The translations under genes and the position numbers were made by a program. A stretch of DNA of 64,000 nt, taken from assembly GCF_019320115.1 (NCBI RefSeq), contig NC_089584.1, positions 54,928,852-54,992,851 on the forward strand, written 5' to 3'. Positions 11,221 through 22,400 of this stretch are shown piece by piece (within the stretch, counting starts at the first letter, position 1; each line of letters starts with the position of its first letter). The DNA is from Miscanthus floridulus. Its lineage: Eukaryota; Streptophyta; Magnoliopsida; Poales; Poaceae. The notes beneath the pieces are model-generated. The model was not told the DNA's origin and did not search any database. It saw only the letters and a list, made by a program, of their open reading frames with translations.

Positions 11221-11860
11221 GACTACGGTGGCATGGCAGAAGGAACCGGTGGTGCGGGAGCAGCCGATAGGCATTCCAGCGGGAAGAGCAAAGGCCGCCA
11301 TAGGCGCACGGGCGGGCCGCATGACGATTTTGGCACCATGCAGGTTGGATATCTGGATGGGGGCGGCGTAGGTTTTCCTTTCTTTGGGCAGCAGGCGGCG
11401 GCGGACGCCCTGAGTGTCAGGACCAAACGGCCGGCGTTAGGTTTGGGATATTTAACTATTTGCCATCCTTTACGGATGGCACCCCTCTATTTGTTAGTTT
11501 TACATGGGCACCTACATAATTACCACACAAAACATTAAACCTACTACATATTTGCCATTTTCGCTGACGTGGCACGCCATGTGTGTATGCCAGCGTGGCT
11601 GTGAGCCCTGGAACCCCTACAAAAGATGCGAACTAACCAATTTACCCCTACTACCTTTCTCAGTCAACTTGCTGACGTGTGGGCCCCATATGTTAGATTC
11701 TCCTTACGGACATCCTGGATTCAATACATAATGATGGACGGCTTAGATTCCAAACACCAAAAAATAGAAGACCATAACATATGCCAGTGTCACGAGCATC
11801 AACCATCACAAAACTGCTCCGATTGAAAATCACTTTGATTTGATGTGAAATGATAGGGAA
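11221..11860. other. GC-rich block and unassigned repeat-like DNA
   Basis: A GC-rich block (11221-11440) has overlapping open frames on both strands (plus 11233-11538; minus 11223-11426) with no domain I recognise, so I do not call a gene. A short perfect hairpin TGCCATCC-TTTAC-GGATGGCA is at 11461-11481. The stretch 11706-11810 (CTGGATTCAATACA, GAGCATCAACCATCAC) recurs in shortened form at 14390-14430, which suggests a local duplication or a shared repeat. Confidence 0.35.
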
Positions 11861-12117
11861 CGTTGGGGCAACGCTTCAGGAACCACAACCGGCGTGGCCT
11901 TGCCATCGGTCACCTCGGGAACCCAACAACGTTGTTTTGGGCTACGCCATCGAGATGGCGTCCAACGTCCAAGATCAAGTGGCACAGTGCACTAAGTGGT
12001 CGGATGATAGTCTTTAAATAACTAGGAAGCAAATCCGTGTCACCGCCGGCGATGAGCAATGGCAAGGTATAGCACCAGCGAGTCATCTAGCGACTCGTCC
12101 AGCAATGAGTCTGGGAC

Positions 12118-12498
12118 TTGGCAAATCACCACAGCGCCAGCGAGGAGGAGGAGGAGGTGGCTGAGGCGCCAGCAGTCGCCGTCAAGAAGGAGGACAGTAG
12201 CGACATCGATGGTGGGAACGTTGATAACTTTCCTGCCGTTCTGCTTCCATCGGGCTTCAAGGAGGAGCCGGAGGGCAGTGATCGCAACGGTGGGAATGTT
12301 GATCATGTCCCCACCGTTCTGTCGGGCTTCTCTCTGACGCCGCGCTACAAGAAGCCTAGGATCCCTCCATTCCCACCCGTCGAGATCGTGTCTAATGATG
12401 ATGAGGAGGAGGAGGACGATGAGTCAAGCAAAGACACAGGGTCGGAGGCATCCTCCTCCTCTAGCAATGGCGGGGGCAGCGGCATCGAGCAAGACTAA
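12118..12498 (+). CDS. Acidic low-complexity protein, unknown
   Basis: The open frame of 126 codons starts MANHHSASEEEEE and ends in a Ser/Gly-rich tail. The protein is strongly acidic, with Glu and Asp runs near residues 9-13, 27-32 and 98-105. The segment GGNVDNFPAVL near residue 33 is repeated as GGNVDHVPTVL near residue 59. A second frame starting at 12059 encodes a Ser-rich stretch (STSESSSDSSS) that could belong to the same protein if a one-base shift lies near 12110. I recognise no family. It may be the start of a nuclear regulatory protein, part of a transposon-borne gene, or a decayed gene. GC content and codon use differ from the AT-rich flanks, which favours past coding. Confidence 0.4.
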   Translation: MANHHSASEEEEEVAEAPAVAVKKEDSSDIDGGNVDNFPAVLLPSGFKEEPEGSDRNGGNVDHVPTVLSGFSLTPRYKKPRIPPFPPVEIVSNDDEEEEDDESSKDTGSEASSSSSNGGGSGIEQD

Positions 12499-12889
12499 GT
12501 CAATTTTAGGTGTAGTTAGTACTAGTAGTCTAGCCTAGTAGTACAACGGCAGGTGCATTGTAGTGCTTTTGAGGTGTCATTTTTGTGTATTTTGGAGTGC
12601 CCTCATCAGCATTCCCTATGTACCCATATAACATTAAAACTGAATCTAAGTATTCTACTATTACAGTGCTTCATTCTTGATTGTCTCACGGTCCTTCTTC
12701 CTCCCCTCTTAGAAGAGGGCACGCTAGAGAAATAAACCAATTTACAAACACAACAAAGATGGCACACTAGTTTAGCTGCAATAATGACAACATCCATCCT
12801 ACACGAAATTAACAGGTCCATAGATAATCAAATAACATTGGTCCATTTGATCATGTCGTGACAGAGAGATACATCAAATGCAGCTTTAT
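12499..12889. other. Intergenic; nothing recognised
   Basis: AT-rich sequence between the acidic ORF and the 3' end of the F-box remnant. It could contain the 3' untranslated regions of both. No repeat boundary or RNA gene is visible. Confidence 0.3.
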
Positions 12890-13990
12890 TCACTGCTTTG
12901 CTAATGACTCCAAGAACAAGAACAAGGGAACATAAGGAAGAAAGTAAGGCCTGCTCATGAACCCTGATAGGACACTATATCTACCATACCAAAAGACACC
13001 GACAAGGATGGCATGAACTTTTATGCGGTCCATGTCATACGTGATGAATCTTCTTTCCACCCTAACAAAGAAAATCAAATTCCATTCTGGATGAACTGTA
13101 ATCGCTGTGTAGTCCAACTCATGATCCACATAACCAAATTGAATATTAGTCTTTTCAAACATCTTCAGCGTGCTGACAGTATGCTTCAATATCCATTTAT
13201 TAGTAGAATAGTCTTCATGGATCTAGATTGAAATTGGGACATATTATGACCACCAACACCACCAACAATATATACATACAAGTGACCCTGAGCTTGATGG
13301 ATGGAGGGTAGAGTACCACGCGGCCTAGGAATTTTCCTCCATGTCTTTCCCTCCATATCCACTACAAGTATCACAGAGTACCCCATAATGTGCAGAAAAC
13401 CGTTAAGAACCACACTTGCTGAACTTGAATGTATCACATCATCAATGTCCTAGCCCCATTCAGATTCCTTATAGGTCCATTTTGTAGTTTCACATGAGTA
13501 GATCTCCACACCTAGGCACTCAGTGTCCTCATGCACCACAAATTCAATCACATGGAAGTGCGAGGAGGCTGTCGGATCGAACCCCAATTGAGCCTGACTG
13601 ATAGCACGGATGCTAGGTGGCAGTAGCCACAAATTCTTGGTTGCCGGATTGCAGACGACATAACGGGATCCAGCACCAGCAGCCTCAACGCACGAGCATA
13701 GGACGAACCCATTGCCACAATCTAAGATAGCTACAATGTCCTTGGGAAGGGCAAGAAGGACAAGTCAGGGAATTCACTGGTGAAGCTAGTAAAGTTTCGC
13801 ATGCCGTTCTCTCCGTCGTAGAAGAAGCCAGCCACAGTCAGGGGCAGCACCTTATGGTTGCGGGAGATGAGGCTATTCCAGGAGCGACAGACACATTTGC
13901 AGCAGAAGAAGGAGCGGGCAGGGAGGCGACGGATGATCTCGAGAACGACAACCTCTGTGAGGCTGGCCAGTGCGTTCCTCCTACTAGGGC
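12890..13990 (-). pseudogene. F-box protein with F-box-associated domain, decayed
   Basis: Reading the minus strand from about 13990, the sequence LTEVVVLEIIRRLPARSFF, then CVCRSWNSLIS, is a clear F-box, the motif that binds SKP1 in SCF ubiquitin ligases. It is followed by the associated-domain phrases VVCNPATKNLWLLPPS, FHVIEFVVHED and a WTYKESEW segment. The copy is broken. There is no start codon in frame before the F-box; a one-base shift lies near 13755 (before KDIVAILDCGNGF); a TAG replaces the Gln before DIDDVIHS at 13450-13452; another shift lies between 13186 and 13230; and a TAG at 13223-13225 sits where Trp is likely. The last open part ends at 12890. Such F-box families are large in grasses and lose members often. 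The substrate is unknown. Confidence 0.8.
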
Positions 13991-14069
13991 CTCCTCCATT
14001 TCTTAGAGCATGTGATCATCAGTGTGCAGCAGGATGAGAGCTTCCTTACAAATAAGATCACTAAGATCT

Positions 14070-14180
14070 TGTGATCTTTTTTGGATCAATCCACATGTGT
14101 TGGGGTGGATTGAAGTAAATCTTGAGCTAAAGTTTACATCAATCCACCTCAATACATGTGGATTGAGATGAATCTGACAA
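14070..14180. repeat. Small foldback MITE-like hairpin
   Basis: The arm ATCCACATGTGTTGGGGTGG then ATTGAAGTAAA (from 14088) is answered by TTTACATCAAT and CCACCTCAATACATGTGGAT (to 14164). The two arms are inverted and nearly identical, with about 16 bases between them. Total size is near 80-110 bp. It is a common kind of grass foldback MITE. Target duplications are not certain. Confidence 0.6.
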
Positions 14181-14489
14181 CATCCAAACATGGCTTAAAG
14201 AGGAAAATAATCCGACAAAGATCCATCACTGAAGTGCAAAAGCATACCTTGCCTTTGGATCTAGCGGCAGTGCGACGTGAGGCGTGCACACAAATAGCGA
14301 GACAAGAACAATGGGTCGGCCACGCAGGAGGTGGCGGCGGCCGGATGGCCTTATTAGGGCTTCAGTCTAGATCAAGGGTCTGGATTCAATACACACTAAT
14401 GGACAGCACAGATTTCGAGCATCAACCATCACCGTATGAACTTCCCGATGGTTGTAACACTACCGTAATGCACTAACGTTGACTTCAGA

Positions 14490-14898
14490 TCACCAACGCG
14501 CCCATTCAAACAATGGTTGCTCACCACCAGTTCATACAGTAATCCGACGTTGATATCCTGATCACCGCCGGATCTTACTATAGCGCACACGTCCATCATG
14601 GCACTGGTGGTAAAAAAATGTTATCTCTAACAGGTTCGTCGGGTGGCAGACATAGGACGAGTAGCTGGCGGTGAAAACCCTTCTACCGCCCGACCGACGG
14701 ACGATACGGCGGTGAAGGTCGAGATTCTGTTCACCACCGGATCATAAACCGAGCCGGCAGTGAAAGCATGCATCATCACCTATTATTCGGCCAGGAAGGG
14801 GCCCATGGGTCATGAGCCAGCGGTGATACGTATCACCGCCGGTTATCTCAAAACCGTTGGTGAAGGTCCCGACGGTGAATAGACTTTCTGTAGTAGTG
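14490..14898 (+). mobile_element. CACTA-type transposon end
   Basis: The sequence TTTCTGTAGTAGTG ends at 14898. Its complement CACTACTACAGAAA is the classic CACTA (En/Spm) terminus, so the element lies to the left. Repeated TCACCGCCGG-type units between 14550 and 14850 look like subterminal repeats that bind transposase. I could not find the opposite terminus, and no transposase is present, so this is a deleted or truncated derivative. Confidence 0.65.
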
Positions 14899-15307
14899 AA
14901 TAGTAGTGAACATATTTCGCCATTGGCGTTGTGTTTTGGCCAATTACACATTTGAATGGTGTCCTGCAGCAAAATTGCCCTTAATTCAATTATAATGATT
15001 TAGACCTAAGGTGACATGATTATTAAGTTTAAGATTTTTTCGGGAATTATTAAGTTTAACCTAAATGTCACTACTATGAAATGTATTTACATTTTTGGAG
15101 AAGGGACATACCAATCCCCTGTGTCAAATGGTCTCTATTAATGGATAGAAAATCAAAAAATGAGTATTTTCTATTTATAGTCTAGGATTAAAACTCATGA
15201 TCTTCAGCGCTCATGTAATACCTCTTTATCACAACACTACACAATCATTTGTGAATAAGTTTAGAACGCCATCCTTTTGTATTAACATTTCAAAATTTAG
15301 TATTGAA
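14899..15307. other. AT-rich intergenic sequence
   Basis: No gene, repeat boundary or RNA structure is recognised in this stretch. Confidence 0.25.
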
Positions 15308-15727
15308 TATATTGGGTGCAAACCACCCTCTCGGTGCAATCATGAAAATCCTTCCAAAAAACCTACTTAGAGGTTTCCAAAAATTATGAAATGATGCACA
15401 TCCATAGTTCATCCAAAGATGAACGTTGTAGCAATAGTTGGGAAACAAAATCAATCTACAAAAACTCATATGGAAATGACAAATTTCGTGTGCATTTGCA
15501 CTAGAAGACAAATTCACAGGAATTTTGTTTTCTAGTGCACCTGCACCTGAAATTTATCATTTTTGTGTGGATTTTTACACAATAAATTTGCCTCCCAACT
15601 TTTGTTATAACGTACATCTATAGATGAACTATGGATGTGTATCATTTCATAATGTTTGGAAACCTCTAAGTAGGTTTCTTGGAAGGGTTTTCATGATTGC
15701 ACCGAGAGGGTGGTTTGCACCTAATAT
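15308..15727. mobile_element. Foldback MITE of about 420 bp
   Basis: The left end TGGGTGCAAACCACCCTCTC, then GGTGCAATCATGAAAA, is matched in reverse by TTTTCATGATTGCACCGAGA and GGGTGGTTTGCACCTAAT at the right end. Homology between the arms continues inward (TTTCCAAAAATTATGAAATG against CATTTCATAATGTTTGGAAA; CATCCATAGTTCATC against GATGAACTATGGATG). It encodes no protein. Target duplications are unclear, so the superfamily is not assigned. Confidence 0.75.
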
Positions 15728-16240
15728 TTTCCCTGAATATTTTGACTGTTACATGATCTAAAATGAAAAGTTTCAACTATAAAATTTTAGATCTTATCAA
15801 GCACTGCAACTTTGGTATAGGCGTATCTACATGTGAGACTGTTTGAAAATATTGAAATCTAAATTATCAAAATATAAGAACTTGAAACGAATATTTGAGA
15901 CTCTAAAAAAATTCAAATGGAAAACTTAGAAAATACAATCATGTAGATCGCATTGACCACTATAAGTTTGGTATTCACTATGTGAACATTTAGGGTCGTT
16001 TGTTCAAATTCAAATTTCAGAATCTAAGAACTTAAATCAAATATTCGGGACTCAAATGACTTCAAATCAAAATCTTGTCAACTATAAAGTTGTATAATGC
16101 ATTGACAACTATAAAACTTTGTTGTAGATCATGCCAACATTGTTTGAAAATTCTAAATTTAAATATCAAATTTTAAGAAATTAAAATGATTTTTTGGTAC
16201 TCCAAACAGTTTTAAAAAACTTGTCAAGCACAAAGAGACA
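15728..16240. repeat. AT-rich CACTA-like internal repeat
   Basis: The stretch has recurring units of the type CAACTATAAAGTTGTA, CAACTTTGGTATAGGCGTA and TCAAATTCAAATTTC. Loosely similar blocks occur about every 190 bases. Sequences like this are common in the non-coding parts of grass CACTA elements. That assignment comes from resemblance and is not proven by termini. Confidence 0.35.
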
Positions 16241-16759
16241 ACTGGGTTTTTCACATTATGTCGGATTGTTGCACAATTTCGTAGTCCATGTTGGAGAACT
16301 AAGAGCTACTAAGACTCGATTATGCTATCATTCACTAGCTAGTGAATCCAAGCAAGAACACCGGAAGCACTCCAGGGCTAACACTCTCAAATCTTACTTC
16401 TTGGCTTGGATGACTCTCCAAAGTTCCACTCTCCTCTCTATATGTGATGACAACACTAGTATGGAAGAATAGCTCCAAATAAGCTAGGGGTATATTTGGA
16501 GGGTGAAAGGGCTGCTAGACACCAGAAGAACCTGATAGATGCATATACCATCGGATGATCTGCTAGCCACTATCGCCAATGCCAAATCATGTGGCGCTCT
16601 GCTGACCTGGCTAGTTCCTATAATGACTAGTTGGAAATATACTAGATTTTTCTCTGCCATATTATATGCTAGTGTGTAACATATTAGCACCGAAACATAT
16701 GGTGCAGTACAGAGACATGGAGATGGGAGTGGAGTTTTCCAATCTTCCATCAGGTGGAG
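16241..16759. other. Unassigned intergenic sequence
   Basis: The small open frames at 16194-16472 (plus) and 16484-16789 (minus) show no domain or codon pattern worth calling. Nothing else is recognised. Confidence 0.25.
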
Positions 16760-17905
16760 ATAACTATCGATTTGGGCAGAGAGTGACATACCAATCTGGC
16801 TTTAGATCACAAAGACCTGAACCTTGCAATCTTTGCATCACGTCTCCTTTGGTTATTAACCATGTCACAATCCGGTTAACCTCACCGAGAATGCTAATCC
16901 CAGCTACGAATCGAAGAACACAAGCAAGAATAAGATAAAACGCAACTCGGGTAAAAGTGACAATTGCGGATATATGAGTAAGATCTTGAATGTGGGGTTT
17001 TACAAACCAATGACAAGCGACTGTTCAAAGACAAATTGATGTTAAAAAAACCCAAACCATAACTTAGGCGACGATTACTGAATATATCGTCTAAGGGATG
17101 CCAAGGAGCCCTATTCGTGTCCCTAAGGAGTACCGACATGTTACAAGGCCCAAACAACCCAAAAGATGGACGCAACACCCTAACAGATTCTGGATGCAGA
17201 TATGTTCGAATGATTTATGTTGACTTCGATTGAATTTTGATGTGCGACATGTGTCATTGGTTAGGTTATGAAATTATATTATCGAAAACGAAGTATGTAT
17301 GCATCCTTTACGTCTGTTTTACTGCACGCTGCTCCTTTCATCCAGGATGGACTCCAACTTAACATGGATTGGGCCTCTATCTTGGCTTGGACGTCCTTGT
17401 TGGCCTCCTAAGAAGATGGCCAAGGTGGAGGAGGTCCAAGGAAAAGTGTGCGATGATCTCCACATGATTAGGGCATGCTCCAGCTTGGGCCAAGATCCCA
17501 AGGGTGAATAACAAGCCCATGACAACATCGTAGTAGCCGGCAGAAACAACCAACTTGTCGTGATGATTTAAAGACCTTGCCGATGGGAAATTGATGTAGG
17601 ACCCGGCAGAAACAAACACGCTTTACACTCCGGATGGATGAGTTGTGGCCTTTCTAATGAAGTATTGTCGGGCTGTCCATGAACCGAATGTCGTGCTATG
17701 ATGGTCTTGTACACCAAGATGGGTCTTGAACATGGTGCATCCACGTCCTATGAGTTACTTAGGCCACTAAAGCAGTCTCTCTGAGGTTCATAGCATTCTC
17801 AAATTAATTCCTAAACACACTGAAAGTACCGACACTAGGTAGCAACAAATTCTTACTAATATCGTTATGCATACATACAAACGAGTGCACCTTATTTTTA
17901 ACTGT
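16760..17905 (+). repeat. Dispersed repeat X, copy 1
   Basis: Segments of this stretch recur elsewhere in the window in the same order. GACGCAACACCCT, GATTCTGGA and ATTTTGATGT...GTCATTGGTTAG reappear inverted at 54430-54680. TGTCACAATC...GAGAATGCTAATCCC reappears inverted near 54920-54970. CTTGGACGTCCTTGTTGG and GGTAGCAACAAATTCT reappear direct at 32510-32620. The repeat is at least 1.1 kb and has no convincing ORF. It is probably a remnant of a long-LTR retrotransposon, but no TG...CA ends or primer site could be placed. Confidence 0.5.
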
Positions 17906-18460
17906 CGTGGGCGTATCCATATGTGCCATGTCTTCATCGTTACTTTAGATTATGTTTCATAATTGCATAGATAGATAATTTACATGTTGGTTTAGAGTTT
18001 ACATGTAAATATCATCACACAACGGAGGCTTTATTATTATTACATATAATTGGTATTTCTCACAATATCAGAGGAGGACAAATTTTTAGAAAATATGCGT
18101 AATGGTTACTATTATCATGATGATTACAGTCCATCAAATTGATAACTAATTTTAGATTTTCAGTAGACTTTCTAAGATTTATTTTCTGTTAATCTAGCGA
18201 ATATTACGAGGATCCATACGGAAACTCAGTTGAAATATTCAATTAGTAATAAGAAGAAGAAGAAGAAAAAAGCCTCCGCTGGAGCCTCCATTCACTAATA
18301 GTATAAGATAAGATAGAATGTCTTCGATCATACAACAAATGCGCAGGCGTTCTATCGAGCTAAAACTTTGTCGGAAGGAACGAAGGAGATAAACGCGTAC
18401 ACACCCCCATCCAATCCGCCGATCCAGCATGGTCGGCTTGTGCGTGCAATCAGGCTCGGA
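17906..18460. other. Sequence downstream of the GST remnant
   Basis: AT-rich. The part nearest 18460 is probably the former 3' untranslated region of the minus-strand GST gene. A short (GAA)n run is at 18250-18270. No other feature is recognised. Confidence 0.3.
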
Positions 18461-19409
18461 TCACCATATCGGGGATAAGATAATCTTCTTTAGCGACGGC
18501 CGTGCCATTACTCTCTCCCACCACGCCTTAACATGAGGGTACGAGTCGAAGAGCGATGCGTGCGGCGTCGTCATGACGTGGAAGGTAAACGGGAAGTGGT
18601 TGAGGTCCGCGAAGCTGAAGAAGTCCCCGGCGAGATAGATATACTTGTTCCTCGACAGGTGCGCCTCGTAGACGTCGAGCACTTTCTTGAGCTTCTCCAG
18701 GCTCTCGTCCACCACCTTCTGGTTGGTCGGGGCGCCATGCTTGGCAGGGTACACGACGCACTCGTAGAAGATGGGCGCGATGGCAGGAAAGTATGTGTGC
18801 GCCTCAACCTCCGTCCACACGTCCACCATCGCGGCTTCCTCCAGGTTGCCTTCTCGCAGCAGGTCGGCATGGGACGCCTTGGAGTATTTGCGGAGCACGT
18901 ACTTTGCGATTGCTCGCGACTCTGGAAATTGTTCAAAGAGATATAAGCACATGCGTGACGACGTTTACAAGTGACAAAGAAAAAACAGAGCAAGCTAGCG
19001 TTTATGTGGCAGTAACTAGTGATGAATTGAACTGGATTGTAAGCATATATATACCGAAGAGCATGATGTCCCCATCATGAAACGCCGGGATTTAGCCGAA
19101 CGGCTGCAAGTAAATTAAACATCAGTATGCCCTCCATGTAAATCAGTTTCAACCACTACGGCTCTACGAGCAAAAGATTGACGGTGTCAAAATATTGACA
19201 GGGGTGCCAGCAGAGGACGAAGCATATATATAGATATAGTTAAATACAGACGCAGTGAAGAGACCAGTACACGGTTACATACGTTTCTGGCGAGGTGCTC
19301 GGCGCCCTTGAGCTCCTTAGCCATGTAGTCGACCTCGACGACCTCATACTCGACGCCCACCTCGTCCAGGCACGCCATGACCCTCGCCGCGTTCGCGAAG
19401 TTGGCCGTA

Positions 19410-19414
19410 CCGAA
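19410..19414. repeat. Left target duplication of the solo LTR
   Basis: CCGAA here and CCTAA at 24044-24048 flank the LTR. The left copy keeps the GST reading frame (TTC GGT, Phe-Gly, on the minus strand). The right copy has the change. Confidence 0.7.
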
Positions 19415-22400
19415 TGTAACACCCTAGGTGTTAGCCTTGCATAACTTGACTTACATAGTATGAGCATGATCATCAAGCATTCATATATAAGCATTTACAC
19501 TTGAAACATTCGATTGAAACATATGCAACATTTCTTATTATTTCATGTTTCCATGTGTATATGCATATGATCATGAGTGTAAACATGTAATTGATTAATA
19601 TGGGTCACAAAAACATATTAGCAACACTTAAGTTAGCAAAGGGAACATGGTTCATGAATGTCACCTTTCATGATCAAGCACTTAAGATTACATGGGTTGA
19701 CCTGGATAGCCCTATGAGTGACCAATGCATGAAATGATTGTGTGACCTTGCAATTAGCTTAAACATGTTTAGAGTATCAATATGAACAACTTTGATATTC
19801 ATGGTTAGGGGTAAATAGGTCATTAGGTCAGAGTTCAAGTACAAGTCATCATTTGAATGTGACATGTTTGACCAAGTTTGAACTATGTGCTAGAGACCTT
19901 GCATGGAGGTGGTCACTAAAGCAAAGTTGTAGTATTTGGCAAGAGGAACAACTTTTATTTTTGGGTCATTGACTGGTTTAGCTCCTAACATGCTTGAATT
20001 TGACTCACAAAAATCAGCAAATCAATATTTTCAACACGTAGCAAAATTTGCTAAGTCTTGTACCCTGACAGTTTGAAAACCTCAACTTTGGGATGAAATA
20101 ACTCGAGTTGGGTGGTGAATGAGGTCTTGAGTGCTAAATAGAAATTTGAGCTGGTATATTAGTCTTCAAATTCGGTTTAGGAAATTTCAGCTCAAAGTCC
20201 ACGGATTTGGAGTTGTCGTCGCTACAAAACTCGCTGTCAGGCTTACCATCGCGCGACTGAATGAACTGAATCGCCGTTCTCAATGGCCGACCGGTTTCAG
20301 AGACCGTGTGCCGCGTGGAGGTGGCGAACGCCGCGCGTCGCCGGTGCCCTGTCCCGCACGGCCAAGCCAGGCCAGAGCCGGCCTTTATCACCCTCAGCGT
20401 CCGCCCGAGCTATTCCGCGCTACCATTTCATTTCTCTGCCCCGCCGTTGCCATCTCGCTCGCTCGCATCAGCAGCCGCAGCACTGAGCGCTCGCCGCCGT
20501 CGCCCTTGCCGGCGCCAGCTCGCCCTCGCCGCTCCTCCGTCACCACAGCCGCCCCGTCGTGCGCGCACCGTCCCACCGCACCTGCTTTGCCTGCCGTAAC
20601 CGCACGGTAAGCTTCTTTGCCACGCACGGCCGTCGCCATTGCTCCGCCGCTACCCTCCATCACCATGGTCCGGCCAACTCCGACCACCGCATGCCACGAT
20701 AGAGCGTGCAATAGGTGCACCGTAGTTCGTTGATGCTCGTCCGCGCCTTAGTTGGAGCCGCCGTGGTCACCGCCGACGTAACGCTGCCGTCCAGCTCCGC
20801 CGAGCAGCCATGGCCGTCGCCGCCGTCCTTCGCGTCGATCATCCGCCCACCTAGATAGCTCCACACGTGCGCTAGGTCAAGGAGATCACGGTAGTCCAGG
20901 TCTCGTCGCCGGCGAGGTCACCGCCGATGAGATAGCGTCGTCCCGGACGCCTCCTCTGTTCTTCGCGTCGCTGACATGTGGGTCCAACTAGCGCGTGGGA
21001 CCCGGCTGTGAGCGGCACAGTTTCAAGAGATGGGTCATTTGTTTACAGATTTGGTACAATCTTTGAAATTTGATAAGATGCGCTATGTAGCTTTAAAAAT
21101 TGTGAAATAAATTTGGTAGTGTTCCTTAGGAAGTGTAGTATTTAGGAAAAATATGATATTAGCATTTTCAGTAAATTTTTTGGAAGATTTAAATTGAAAC
21201 TTGAAATATGTTTTTGAATGCATGCAAACTTGTTTATTTTATATCTAGAGTTCATGTGCTCCAAAAATTATAAAATTTGTGTGGTAAGCTATTCTTGACA
21301 TGTATGAGCTCTGGTAAAAATTTGAGGATCAGTGCATGTATAGATTTGTAGTTATAGATTTTTCTTTTATAAATAGGTAATCCTTGTATGAATTTTTATA
21401 AATTATTTATGAATTCAATATTCATGAAATTTGTTGGAGGTTATTCTAGTACCATATGGACGATAAGAAAAATATGAAATCTGTTGCTTGACACTTTTCA
21501 CTAGGGTTTTCTATTTTTGCTATTGTAGGCCTTTCTGCCTTGTCATTTTTGTATAGAATGTTCTACTTGGTAAAAGGGCATGAAACTTTTACAGTAGTCA
21601 TTTGGTAGCATTAGTAAGGCACTGTAAATTTTTGAGAATTTATGATACACATTTAGTGTAGGTTTATTATTTAACCTAAGTATCTAAATAAAATGATAAA
21701 GGCATTTAAATAAATATTTTGGGCTTTACCATTATGTTCTCTTGAGTGTATTTGGTATGATTGCACTGTTGGTAGACTTTATGTTGTAAAAAATTGAATA
21801 CTTATATGAAGTAGAAGTATTGTTGCTTTATAATTTGAATTGAGCGGGTTTTCGGACAGATTTGGTAGTTTGGTATATTGCATGGTAACAATGGTGTTTT
21901 CTGTAAAAATGGTTAATAACAAAGTTGTAGAACACTTCTTCATGTATCTTGTGTTAAAATTTCAGGACCATAGACCAGAGGGTTTGGGAGTTATAGCTGT
22001 TTAAAATTAGTAATTCTGAATTGCTTACTCTCTGGAATTTCTAGACAGCACTGGGTTGCTTGTCTGTTTTGGTTAAGATAAATTGTGAATTAGCTTTTGG
22101 TAATTAAATAAGAGTTGTAGGAAATTTTATAAGCTTTCCAGAAAGTCTAAGATCACCACATTTGGATAAGTAGAACTGCAGTTATGAGTAAAATAAGTAG
22201 CTGCTGTTTTGTAGTGTGGTACAGGAATTATTGAAGTAGTTAATTAAATAATCAAGAAGAGATATGCACATACTCAGTAAAACACAATACACTTGTTATT
22301 ACTTCAGCACCATGATGTTAAGAATACTTACAAGAGTGCATTCATCACGTATCATCAGATTATACTTGTCATGCATACATTCGTAATACCTTATGCCATA

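Noticed and set aside
11233..11538. GC-rich ORF starting MAEGTGGAGAADRHS
   Set aside because: The opposite strand is equally open and no domain is seen. Not enough to call a gene.
18533..18946. Plus-strand ORF of 137 codons
   Set aside because: It is the antisense shadow of GST exon 3, which carries the real motifs.
20131..20610. Arg/Pro/Ala-rich ORFs in GC-rich DNA
   Set aside because: They lie inside the solo LTR, occur in all three frames and on the other strand, and show no domain. Composition explains them.
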